Below, in pieces: positions 35,264 to 46,700 of a stretch of DNA of 64,000 nt. This DNA is from Trichuris trichiura. Lineage: Eukaryota; Nematoda; Enoplea; Trichinellida; Trichuridae. Position 1 is the stretch's first letter. Every line of letters starts with the position of its first letter. The stretch spans positions 4,836,001 to 4,900,000 of the forward strand of contig JBAJFE010000014.1 in the NCBI GenBank assembly GCA_037903355.1, given 5' to 3'. The position numbers and the translations under genes were made by a program. Below the pieces are notes generated by a model. The model worked only from the letters and a program-made list of their open reading frames with translations, did no database searches and was not told where the DNA came from.

Positions 35264-35757
35264 CGATACAATGATGGTTTATCACCGCTGTAGCCCTGAC
35301 GACGGATTGTTTTCCGCTAATGGACAGCCCAACTATATATTGGTTAAGAATTGTTTCGAACGATCACAGATACGTTGAACGGTATAAACGGGATATATTG
35401 ACGCTGGCACACGTAGACGATAGCCACACAGAAAAAAGTCATAATCTATTCAAGGGAGATGCTCTGCCAAGCTAAGACAATAGAAACCTTGTATAATTTT
35501 TTTAAATGAAAATCGCTGTCCCTACAACGATCAAATAAAGACTCCTAAAGCTATTAATGCATGTCACATCAAAAAGCAAAGCTTGAATAAGCTAAACAGA
35601 AGCGTCTTACACTAAGGAAGCGCCAAAACATTAGAGAGATTTTTCTAGTCAGTAAAAATGAGTGCACAATCCATCACAAATTACGATAAACATAAACACT
35701 ATATTATAGAATGGAGAAACGCTCCATAATTTTTGATCGATAAGACCCGAAAAATTT

Positions 35758-37383
35758 TTGCAAAATATGTTAGACTCCTTCGCCAATGAACCCCAAGACC
35801 CAATTATTTCTAAAATAAACCGTAGTCTCTCATACATCAGTAACACTAGGTGCCCTGAACTTTACGGCCTTCCCAAAATCCACAAACCAGGGGTCCCTCT
35901 AAGACCAGTTGTCTCCAGCATTAATAGTGTCACCTCAAGACTTTGTTCATATCTAAAAACTATAATCCAACCCCTAACCGGTAAACGCGAGTCCAATGTT
36001 AAAAATTGTAAAGAATTTTGTTCCACACTAAAAGACATAAAAATGCAGCCCGGTGACATCATGGTCAGTTACGATGTAAAAGACCTTTTCACAAGCGTTC
36101 CCATAAAATATACCATCAACTTGCTTCAAACTCTGTTAGATGCGGACGACACCATCTTGCAGAGGACGAAATTAAACCCCACCCACATAGTTAAATTAGT
36201 GTCGTTCTGCATGCGCGAGGGCAACTACTTCAGATTCCAGGATAGTTTCTTCTCACAAAAGGACGGTGCGCCTATGGGCAGTCCACTCTCCCCCATACTT
36301 GCGGAGATCTTCATGGAACATCTCGAAGAAAAAGCCTTCAGCACTCTGCAAGACTGTGCCCCTCCTATCATTTTCAAAAGATATGTAGACGACATCTTTG
36401 CCATCATAAAATCAGGCAGTGAAGAAACTCTCTTGGAACACCTGAATAGTCTCTTCCCCAACCAGATAACGCTAACCATTGAGAAGGAAAATAATTGTAA
36501 ACTCCCTTTTCTAGATGTCTTAGTCATTAAACAAGGGAATAAGTTAAAAACAACAGTTTATAGGAAACCCACCCACTCGGACCGGCACCTAAACTTTTCT
36601 TCTCATCACCCTATTTCAGTTAAAAGAGGTATAGTTAAAGGGATGGTTGACAGGGCCCTAACGGTTTGTGACCCCGAATATTTAAATACAGAATTAAGAC
36701 ACATTTATAACACACTATGCAGTAACGGATACCCCAGTAAATTCATCAATTCCATTATTAAACAGTGCCAACAAAATAAACCTTCATCACCGTCCCCGCC
36801 TGATAACCAACAACGCCCGGTGCTGCTCCTTCCCTACTACAGTGGTTTAAGTGAACGGATCAGGAGACTGGGGCGCTCCTTAAATTTCAACGTGAGATTT
36901 AAAAGTTCATGTAATCTTCGTTCGATTGTGAGAAATGACAAGATCAAGGTTCCTTTTGACAGCAGACCCGGTGTCATTTACCAAATAAAGTGTGGTTGCA
37001 ACGCCTCCTACATAGGAGAAACGGGCAACACTTTACTTAAGAGATTCGGCCAACACATGAAGAATGTGTTGACATACAAGAACGCCGAACGAAGACTCAA
37101 TGGGGTACAGGCCACCGGCCGAGGGCGTCCACCGACAACGGACCCTCGAAAAGCCATGGAGAACGCGATAAGTGCCTCAGTGATCGTTGAGCACGCATCT
37201 CGGTGCACACTCGACCCGCACCCGAAGATCATATGCCACGAAAACTTATTACATCTTAGGCGTATTAAGGAGGCTCTGTACATCCAGAGCAACTCCACTA
37301 TCAATCGCGACAATGGCGTGGAGGTTAGTGAAGTATGGGCTGCGCCGATTAATAAATTCCAATGCTGCGCCCTACCCAACTAA
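35758..37383 (+). CDS. PLE reverse transcriptase / GIY-YIG endonuclease (N-truncated)
   Basis: The frame, open from 35737, encodes about 541 residues. PLE proteins copy their RNA with an RT related to telomerase and cut the target with a GIY-YIG nuclease. Seen: ELYGLPKIHKPGVPLRPVVS, motif A SYDVKDLFTSVP, GAPMGSPLSPILAEIFME, catalytic YVDDIF, LPFLDVLV, then the linker GLSERIRRLGRSLNF. The GIY-YIG domain follows: GVIYQIKC, CNASYIGETGNTLLKRFGQH (Tyr and Arg in place), a zinc-like Cys/His segment (EHASRC, CHENLLH) and the Glu in RIKEALYIQ. Catalytic residues appear intact. No start codon fits, as the true N-terminus is deleted. Family B differs from the CUL2-intron copy by roughly half of its residues. 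Confidence 0.9.
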   Translation: MQNMLDSFANEPQDPIISKINRSLSYISNTRCPELYGLPKIHKPGVPLRPVVSSINSVTSRLCSYLKTIIQPLTGKRESNVKNCKEFCSTLKDIKMQPGDIMVSYDVKDLFTSVPIKYTINLLQTLLDADDTILQRTKLNPTHIVKLVSFCMREGNYFRFQDSFFSQKDGAPMGSPLSPILAEIFMEHLEEKAFSTLQDCAPPIIFKRYVDDIFAIIKSGSEETLLEHLNSLFPNQITLTIEKENNCKLPFLDVLVIKQGNKLKTTVYRKPTHSDRHLNFSSHHPISVKRGIVKGMVDRALTVCDPEYLNTELRHIYNTLCSNGYPSKFINSIIKQCQQNKPSSPSPPDNQQRPVLLLPYYSGLSERIRRLGRSLNFNVRFKSSCNLRSIVRNDKIKVPFDSRPGVIYQIKCGCNASYIGETGNTLLKRFGQHMKNVLTYKNAERRLNGVQATGRGRPPTTDPRKAMENAISASVIVEHASRCTLDPHPKIICHENLLHLRRIKEALYIQSNSTINRDNGVEVSEVWAAPINKFQCCALPN

Positions 37384-37451
37384 TCAAACACCCATTGTAC
37401 CCATGCGCTATATAAACCCCTTACCGAATAAACACCTTCTCCCCAACACTG

Positions 37452-37480
37452 CTGACGACGGAACACGAGCAGTTCCGAAA
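37452..37480 (+). ncRNA. Hammerhead-like ribozyme core
   Basis: CTGACGA, helix II CGGAAC / GTTCC-G with loop ACGAGCA, GAAA, then CGTACGGTA. Here a minimal helix III is plausible (A-U and C-G closing GTACG), with GTA as the cleavage triplet. It lies 70 nt after the PLE stop codon. Confidence 0.6.
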
Positions 37481-37630
37481 CGTACGGTATACAAATTGTT
37501 CTGTATTTTTTCTTACAATTTGCTCATCCATCCGTTGGTAGGGCATTTTGAAGTTTACTTACAGATACATCAACAGGCCAAACCCGTGAATCTGAAGATC
37601 TACTATGAAACGTTCTGTAAGGCCAAATGA

Positions 37631-40291
37631 GAGACGAAATGGGTTTTCAAATACCTTAACTAAACATAGCCGCCCGTTAAACTCGTAGACTCGAAAATAG
37701 ACATAAAAGAGAATAACCTCAGGACGTGTGGAAACAAATCTGTGTCAACTTTTCGAAATAATTATTAATTAATCAAGGGGCACAACAGCCGAATGAACAA
37801 ATGCAAATAAAATGCCAACGGACAGTCTATCTCACAAAAGCCTTGCAAAAAAGAAAACTCCCGTGAAACTGCCTTTTCTTTTCTTCTCGATGAACTTTTT
37901 GGCTAAGCAATTATCCGCGAAAAGACAATAAGTGAGCTACTAAGGAAAAATTCATTTGAACATGCTGCATTATTTTTTAACACAAACGTCCCGTCGAACT
38001 ATCTCTTATTGCCCTTATTAACAGAGAAAAGGAAAATCTTCTCTTTCACCCACTGAAATAACTTACTATGCAGGGAAATGCTGGTTTGCGCAAAAGAACA
38101 GCGGGAACCGCAACAAAACGGCTTACTGTTACGATCATTCCTGCTGATCATGTTCGCTCCTTGTGAAGATGATGAACAACAACGGCGGTAACTTGCGCTA
38201 TACAAACAACGAATGTAGGAAAATTAATTAGGCAGAAAAAGCATTGAATTTCCTTTCAACCGTTTCTTAAAAAATCTTCATTCAAACATAGATTTTTCCA
38301 CGCCGTCGAACTATTGCTTGCTGTCAGACCGCCGAATTTACCCCACTGTTTCGATTAGCAGTATAGCCGAATCATCGGGACAGCAGTGCATAATTGGCAG
38401 CAAACCACATGGCGGCAAAAGTCCCGAATCCGTCAGGCGCCATTATCAAGAACAATTTTGCTTGGCGGATGCAAGCTGGAAGTGAAATACCGAACCGCGC
38501 ATTTTTCAAGCTATAGAACCCTTTGGATATTTTCTTGCGGACAGTAAGAAGTTGGGAGATTGTATCACTCATTTCATGTATGCTACTTGTGGCTGTGATT
38601 TGTCATATCTGTGGCAAAACACTGTGCCTACTGCTGTAATTTATCAAGTATGGAAACATTAGGCACGTTAGGAAGCGACACAACTATTGCAGGAATTGCA
38701 TGTTTATTTGAGAAATGTGCAATAAATCAGGAAATGGTGCAGCTTTCAGCTTCATTATTTTCGATGCTTAACGTGATTATATCAGCCTTTCATTCAGCCG
38801 CAGAAAACATTCTCTTGAAGGGTTTCAGATTTCAGTTTGATTTGCCATTTATAGTTTTCATCGATGTACCCGCAAGGTTTCCATGCCAGTCAAAGTGTAT
38901 TCAGTCTGCACCCGAAAGCTCGGAAACCAGCAGGAAAATGAAACGTTTATGTTAACTTACTGTTTTGTGGCCCCAGCTAAATGTTTGTCCATCAAACCTC
39001 AGCTTGTAAGGATAATTGCCAATGGTAAAATTGAAAGGTTGTGAAGATTATTAAACTTTTCGAATATCTTTATTTTATTGCTGATATACGTTTTAACCTA
39101 GTCGGAAATCCACTTTTTAAGCACTCTATCAGCTTACATGAAATAGCAAAAACGCAGACAGCGTTGGACTGTTAGATAGCGATGGGAATAGCAACAAAAT
39201 GTTTTTCCGTTTGAAGCGGACCTGCTCATCATTTAACCCTCTGCGACGACAGAAACAGTTATTTCCGATGGTTGTGGATAACATTTCGCATAGCTAACTT
39301 GATTTTAAAAAAAGCTAACAATTTGCTGTTAAATTAGTTTGCTACAGTTTCATGCTTAACATAAAACGCGCTTTCGTTTTGTTTCACAAAGGATTAGTAT
39401 TTATACTAGGACAAACGATCCATCAACTTTCATATTCAATCTTCCCTTCGTCCTAGTAATATTAGGTTTAATTTTATTTGGCTAAACACGAAGTTTATCG
39501 GGAAACCTGTTTCCAATCATTCCCACTGTAGCTGCTTGCCATAGGCATTGAAGATTTGGTTGCATTTGGTGTTGTTGCTTTGCTTAGCAGTACTTTATAT
39601 TCTGCATTCATAGGATAACTTCATGCTGATGCTGTATTTTTCGTAAGATTACGTGGCTGCTGTTTTGCGTGTGTTTACTACTTCTCTTACTGAACGATAT
39701 CATACAAAAAAGAATCTCTTTTGCTGTGTAAACTGAAAGGACGAATGTTCCAGTATCTTCTGTCTCATCCAGTCGCTAAGGTTTCGTACTTCACTCCAAT
39801 TGTTTTTGTTAAAAGTGCCTTGCAAAACGCAAATTGCAGCTTCCTTGAATATTCGCTTGCGGAAACAGTATAAGGTACAATGCCATTATTCCGGCGTTCT
39901 TTAACTCACTGTTGCTGGACACAGAAGCACTTTCGACGTAAGTGTAACACCCCATTTAGAAATGTAGGCTTTTCGTCTAAATTGCAAAAAGTATGCAATT
40001 TTCAAAAGCAGTGGACTTTCGGAACCCAGCTTTATCTGCAGCATGACGTGTACTATAACTTAGGCAGGGCTAAGTGCCAATTGAGGTTGAATAGGTTGAG
40101 TTCCAAAACGCGTATTTTAAAACATACACTTCATCCAGATAATGTTTCAGTGTAGTGTTTCTCAGCCACTTACCATGTGTAAATACCATTTTGCAGCTAT
40201 TCCCTGTTTATTTTCCTTGCCTATTGGGTTGGGGCGTTGCCTGACGTGTTTTTCTCTATGCCAAAATTGTGTTTTTCAGTTTGAAGTTTCA
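37631..40291. other. Intergenic upstream of CUL2
   Basis: Mostly AT-rich DNA without recognised repeats. The only gene candidate is the minus-strand ORF at 38372-38572. The CUL2 promoter should lie near the right edge, but no element is identifiable. Confidence 0.4.
38372..38572 (-). CDS. Hypothetical small membrane protein (66 aa)
   Basis: I do not recognise this ORF. It begins MSDTISQLLTVRKKISKGFY, a basic amphipathic N-terminus, and ends in one hydrophobic segment (FLIMAPDGFGTFAAMWFAA, about 42-60). Size and shape are like small mitochondrial outer-membrane or respiratory-chain subunits (for example TOM6-like), but no motif proves it. It would be a single-exon gene divergent from CUL2, whose ATG is 1.7 kb away. 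It may equally be a chance frame. Confidence 0.3.
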   Translation of the reverse strand: MSDTISQLLTVRKKISKGFYSLKNARFGISLPACIRQAKLFLIMAPDGFGTFAAMWFAANYALLSR

Positions 40292-43200
40292 ATGTCCCTT
40301 CAGCCGAGACCTTGTGATTTTGATGAAGTGTGGGCCCGACTAAAGGAAACCGTCCACCGGATAATATCCAAGCAGCCCATTTCACATGCAGTCTGGGATG
40401 ATAATTTTCAGTGAGTATGTTTTCCTGTTGCGCAGTAAGCATCGTTTCTGCCGCACTGTTTTGTTTTTTAAAACCATTTGTTACGTTGAGTCGTTTAGCG
40501 AGCATTTAACAAAATTTTAGTGATGTGTATATGCTGTGCATCGCCCACCCGCACAGTCACAGCATTCGACTTTACAATGAGACAAAAAACTATTTTGAAA
40601 ATTACGTGCATGGCGTTTATACAGTAAGTTTGTCCACAGCTTCTTTTTCGCTTGCATTTGTGTGTGCCTTTGAAGGAAATCAGCAGTGGTTGTCCTTCGA
40701 AAATATTAACTGTTTACTTGGAGAAGTGGTTGACTTTCTACGATGGGGCCCAAGCGGTGGACAATCTGTACAGGTATTCCAAGACATTAGATGTTTCTAC
40801 TTATGGTTAGCTGACTTTATTTTTAAGATATTTAAATGCCGAATATATAGCAAAGCAGCGCATTCCCGATCTCGACCTGTTATTCGGAGGAGCAGAGTTA
40901 CCTAAGAGCCCGCTTTTACCAATTGGAGAAGTAAAACCTTTCGTTAGCTACATCATATTTTTGAAATACTGCGTTTGCAGCTGGCTGTGCAGACTTGGCA
41001 AGAGTTCTTGGTCACTCCCTTGTTGGATTCTATGGTATCCCAGATGCTGCAAGAAATAGAAAAGTTAGTACATCTTTAATGTTTGTTTCTCGTATTGGAC
41101 GTTCGTGTTTCTGCTCACGCGAGCGATAGCAACAACACTTTATCAACTTGTACTTTTTTCTAGCGATCGCAATGGACAACCAGCAGACCATAAAACTCTG
41201 TCGGGCGTCATTCAATCATTTATTGATATGAACTCTTCGTATGGACAAGTAGGGAAGGTGAGAAGTGTTTCCAGACATTCAAAATTTAAATAGTATACAT
41301 GAGTTCGGCTCAAAGAAGATTTTCAATGTTTAAACGAGAGTACTAGTTAAAATGGGTGCCTGTTTGATCGTAGCGATCCTACCTCGTGAAAATACTGATT
41401 CGATCTTATAAGCTCTCCATTGATTCTCATTGTGGGGCTTGTGCCCCACAGGGGGCCCTTGGGGGGAAAAGGGAGAGGCGTATATGCCTCACCTGAGCGA
41501 TCATGTTGAAGTGTATAGAAAGATATGGCCTGCAAGTGAGATATTGTGCCTCTCTGCCTAAGAGAAAGGTGCACGGTGTCGTGCCCGCAATTCTGATTGG
41601 CTGAAAGGGAGGATTGGTAGAGGGGACGGCAGCCTCTTCGGAGGTGAGAAAGTAAGTGTTTGACACACTATCCAGGAAGCGCTTTCCCCAAAGAACTTTG
41701 TGCAATATTATGACGTCCGGGCTACCCTCCGTCCTCGCATTCAGCCAGTCAGCGCGCTTGAAGTGGACTAATCAGAATTGGACTAATCAGCTCGAAAACG
41801 TTCATAGAGGGGCCCTGGCGACCCTAGGCGAATTTTCAAGGGCAACAAATAGCGTGGCCAATCGCATTCATTGTGATGGCCACCATTTTTTAACTAATGA
41901 GAGGTCAATGTCTTACACTTACGGGTTACCTTTCCTCAGTTACAGAACCATACGGCGATATCGCTTCAGTGGTGAGTTATATACAAGCTAGCCGCCTGCA
42001 AAAGTACTGCGTTTCAGAATGAGGTTTCCTTACTGGTGTAGTCTGCTAAGGGTGATACGAATTCTGCTCACAGTGGGCATCGCTTGAGGCTAGCTCAAAG
42101 TAGCTGTACTGTAGGCGTGCTCTGCCCTAAGCAAATAATTCACGACGAAAAGCGTAACAATTTAGATAATTGAATTCCATTAGCGAGATGGCCATGTTTA
42201 GCATACTGAAAGATGTTTCCACCTTTAAATCCGCGTTCCCTTAAATGAGGGAAAGCTATTGTCACGTGGCCAAAGCGGAGGAAAACAATGGCTTCCTTAG
42301 AAAGTTGTATCTACTTGTCATAGTATGCCGATTACTTTAGATTTCATGCTAAGTGCCGCCGTGCTGAGCAGACGCTAAAATTAGCGGAGTAGATTTAATT
42401 TCTTTATTGCTGAAATTTCCGCTTACTCTTGGATCAATGCTTCTTTCTAGTATCGCTTTTACGGAAATGTATTCGAAGCGAAGCACATTGAAGCTACGAA
42501 GGAGTACTACAAGCGTGTTAGTGAGGCATTGCTGAAAGTTTGTACGATTTCGGAGTACATGGAGCTGGTTTGCATAACGCCATCAATTCTTTGTCCCCCT
42601 TTTATGCAACGTCGATCTTAACTTAGATCATAGAAAAGATCGAAGACGAACGCAAGAGATCGGAAAAGTTTTTGCCAAAAGACAGTTGCAATCGAATGGC
42701 CAAAGTGTGCCAGGAAGTTCTGGTCCGTGATCACTACGATTCTCTTCTAGAAATAATACCCAAAATAACGGCCGATGAAAACAAAAAGGGTAAGTTCGTG
42801 TATTTTATAAAGTGTGTTTTTAACTGACAGTGAAAAACATCTAATTCGGTATTCTACAACCAGCGAATAGCAATCGACACGTCGTGCATGCCGGCGCTAG
42901 ATTTTATTAATAAATGAGCGTCTGCGTGTCCGATTGACTTAAGAAATGAAGACGTATGTGGAAATGTTGCGTTCAACGCATCAGAGCTGTCTTACATTTT
43001 GCTGACCCCTTACGTTGGTTGCTGTGAAAATGTGTCCGAATTAGCGAAGCTGCCGAGTTAATGAAGTTCAATTGTTATGGTTGTAAGGTCTTCTACGGCT
43101 TCTCCCGTTTTTTCGTTGTGCTGTTATCTGTAATTAAACTAAAACAACTGCTCTACCAACGGATGGATGAGCCGTTATTAAGAAAATGTACAGATATCAA

Positions 43201-43711
43201 TACACTCAACTTTTTAATGTTCAAAGCTTTAGACGGACGACGACGGAACTAGAGCGTTCCGAAAGCTTTGAACATTAAAAAAGTTGAGTGTATTGATATC
43301 TGTACATTTTCTTAATAACGGCTCATCCATCCGTTGGTAGAGCAGTTGTTTTAGTTTAATTACAGATAACAGCACAACGAAAAACGGGAAAAGCCGTAGA
43401 AGACCTTACAACCACGAAAATTCAACCCGTTACAAAACACCCCGTTTTCAATTGTTATATAATAAATTAGAGCTAGGACAGATTACAGCTATCGCAGTGA
43501 AATAAGCGTCGAACTAATGGAAAAAGCTTATTAAAATAATCGTACAATTGAAGAATATTATGGTCCCATTGAGAAGTGTTACCTATTCAACGAATGCGTA
43601 ATTCTTAACATTGGAATAAGCTACTCGAAGACGATTTGTTCCCTGAGCAACCAGCCGTGTTCATCAAAGTTGTGCGGTCAGTCGGACCAGTTATAAAATA
43701 TCCCGCATTAA

Positions 43712-43793
<82 letters not shown>

Positions 43794-46700
43794 TGGTTTC
43801 TTGGTACGGGAGCGTATGTTTTCATGATGTAAAAGTTTTATTACGGAAGTATTCCCGTTTAATGTGCTAAATAACTCCGGAGCTTTCGGGTCGACCGAGA
43901 CCCGTCTTCAGCGGTTGTGAATTACGGATGTAACTTGTGCGTGTGACTTGAGTCTTCTGTCGTTTTCCTTGAGTCTCCTGTCAGCGGCCAGATATTTGGA
44001 GCATACACGTATTAAAGCGGGTCCTACTCAAGGCCAACTGACCTTCTTACTGAAATGCAGAGACCACAGAATTCTACCGAAGTGCTTTCAATTAAAATGG
44101 AGTCAGAACGTGGATAGTCACTCAAAACGAATCCTATTTTCCGCTGGATTATCTCTGCTCAAAAACGTTACAAGACAACACAGATTTACACTAGCGAATT
44201 TGAAAGCAAACTACAACAACACACTCAGTTACCTCAGAAACCAACTACAGAGAGCAATTTACGAAGCCTTGGTCAGACATGTGGATGTGGCCGCAGGAAC
44301 AGTTTGCACGATACAAAAACAGGTATGAAAAAGGAAATTCGATAGACTTCAGGCGAGTTTCCCGGTGACTTCTCTAGATGTCTACAGCAATAGCTTACAA
44401 AGGACCACTGAGTCGGAACTAAATACAACAATAGTAAACCTCAGCTCCTCCTCTATAAGTGAAAGTGAAAAGGCCATACTAAAAAAGGGACTGAACTTCG
44501 TTCCCGCCCCTAAACGACCACCCATTCTCGATATCGTTACCTCAATTGAAGACAGCTTATCTTCGACAGACCCACAAAGAGCCAGACAGATTAAAAGCAC
44601 TTTATCTACATTAATCTTAAATCACCGCTTCAACGCCACTCCTAACTTAAGTCGACATGAGATGAACTGCCTACATCAGCTTCGAAATCAACCGAACAGA
44701 ATTATCACTGAAGCCGATAAAGGGAATAAAATAGTTCTACTAGACAGAAACACCTACATGGAAAAAATGACAGCTATCTTAAGCACCAACAATTATGCCC
44801 CTTCACCAACTGACCCTACAGAGGCTTCCCGGAAAAATCTTCGATCTCTCCTCATCACATATGCCGCTGAGACCAAAGAACCTGAAATCAGCAAAATGAT
44901 AACACATCTTAAGTTTGCATCGAACTTCAGACCCCCTGAGCTCTATGGTCTCCCAAAAGTACACAAACCAGGGATTCCAATGAGACCAATAGTCTCCACC
45001 ATTAGTAGTATCACAAGTGAACTCAGTCGATACTTAGGAACGATCATCAAACCGCTTACTGGCAAAGAGCTGTCCTTTATCAAAAATAGCAAAACTTTTG
45101 TCTACGAAATCCGGAGTCACTACCTAGAACCAGATGAGATTCTGGTTAGTTATGACGTAAAAGAACTATTCCCAAGCATCCCCATATCAGATACACTTGA
45201 GATCCTATACAATCTCCTCAATGCAGACACAAGTCTACCCTCCAGAACTAAACTAAATCCCTTTCACATTGTCAAATTGGTTTCCTTTTGCATGGAAGAA
45301 GGCAATCATTTCACTTTTGATAACAAGTACTACAAACAATCTAGCGGAGTACCTATGGGAAGCCCCTTATCTCCAGTATTAGCAGAAATATTTATGGAAA
45401 GCTTTGAAAGACAGATGTTCGGAACGGTAGACAGACACATAGCTCCACGCCTTTTCAAAAGGTACGTAGACGACATATTCGTAATTATTAAAGCTGGAAA
45501 GGAAGAGCAATTTTTACAATTTCTCAAGAACATCCGCCCGAACCAAATTGTTTTCACAATGAAAAAAGAAGACAACAACACCCTACCCTTTCTAGACGCT
45601 TTAATTATCCGCACAAACGATGGGCTAAAAACCAGAGTATATAGAAAACCCATGCACACGGATCAGTACCTCAACTTTTCATCACATCACCCCAGATCAG
45701 TAATGCGAGGTATCCTCTCCGGAATATTTGACCGAGCAATCAAATTATGCAGTCCTGAATATCTTCAACCAGAGTTCAACCACATTCGAAAAATTTTCTA
45801 CAAGAACGGATATCCCAGGTCCTTTATTAGGCAAGTATTCAACTACAAGCTTCGCAAACGTGAACCTAGTGCAGAAAACGCTTCGCACCAGCCTTGCTTA
45901 GTTATTCCCTATGTGGCTAGCTTAGGAGAAAAAATTACCCGGCTAGGAAGAACGTTAGGTTTCAGAGTCTTCTTCAAGAGCTCCCCTAACCTCAGATCAA
46001 TTCTTCGCTCGAACAAAACAAAGATCCCAACAAACAAGAAAACAGGATTAGTATACGCAGTCGAATGCTCTTGCTCAGGAATTTATATTGGCGAAACAGG
46101 GAACACTTTAGAACATAGATTTAATGAACACTTAAAAAGCTTGCAAGTTACAACAATGCGAAGGCCATGCTCAATAGCAGTGGCAATGGAACTACACAAA
46201 GAGGAAGACCAATTTTAAACCCGATAATCATCATGGAAAAAGCCAAACAAGCCTCTGCTGTGGCAGAACATGCCACAGAATGTAACCAGACGCTCAACCC
46301 AAAAGTCTTATGTTATGAAAAGAACCTACGATTAAGAGGAATCAAAGAAGCTTTCTACATAAGACACAACCTCACATATAACCGCGACCAAGGAGCAGAT
46401 GTAAGTGAAATTTGGACAAATATAGTGACGCGTGACGAATGCTGCTCCATAATTGGACATGATACAAGAACACGTGGAGCAAGAAAAAGAAGAAATAATC
46501 CCCGCACATGAAAAAATGCGAAAAAACGGACAAATTACATACCATACAAACAGAAGACCACCAACAAAGAGCTTTAAGACACCCGCTTTAAACCATGAAA
46601 ACGACAGAAGACTCAAGTCACGCGCACAAGTTACATCCGTAATTCACAACCGCTGAAGACGGGTCTCGGTCGACCCGAAAGCTCCGGAGTTATTTAGCAC

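Larger units (their letters stand above)
35225..37630 (+). mobile_element. Penelope-like retroelement, family B, 5'-deleted
   Basis: A minus-strand ribozyme-like core (35236-35263) lies on the left side. The open frame 35735-37383 follows, with a plus-strand core at 37452-37480 and the family B tail (CTCATCCATCCGTTGGTAGG) at about 37524-37545. The protein starts in the middle of the expected reverse transcriptase lead region; about 200 N-terminal residues present in the other PLE are missing. The rest is uninterrupted, so the copy is probably young although truncated. Confidence 0.8.

Noticed and set aside
41064..41163. Reading CUL2 as CUL5 or CUL1
   Set aside because: The start MSLQPRPCDFDEVW, the NDRNG region and the ENAEEYAYLA end fit CUL2 and not the other cullins.
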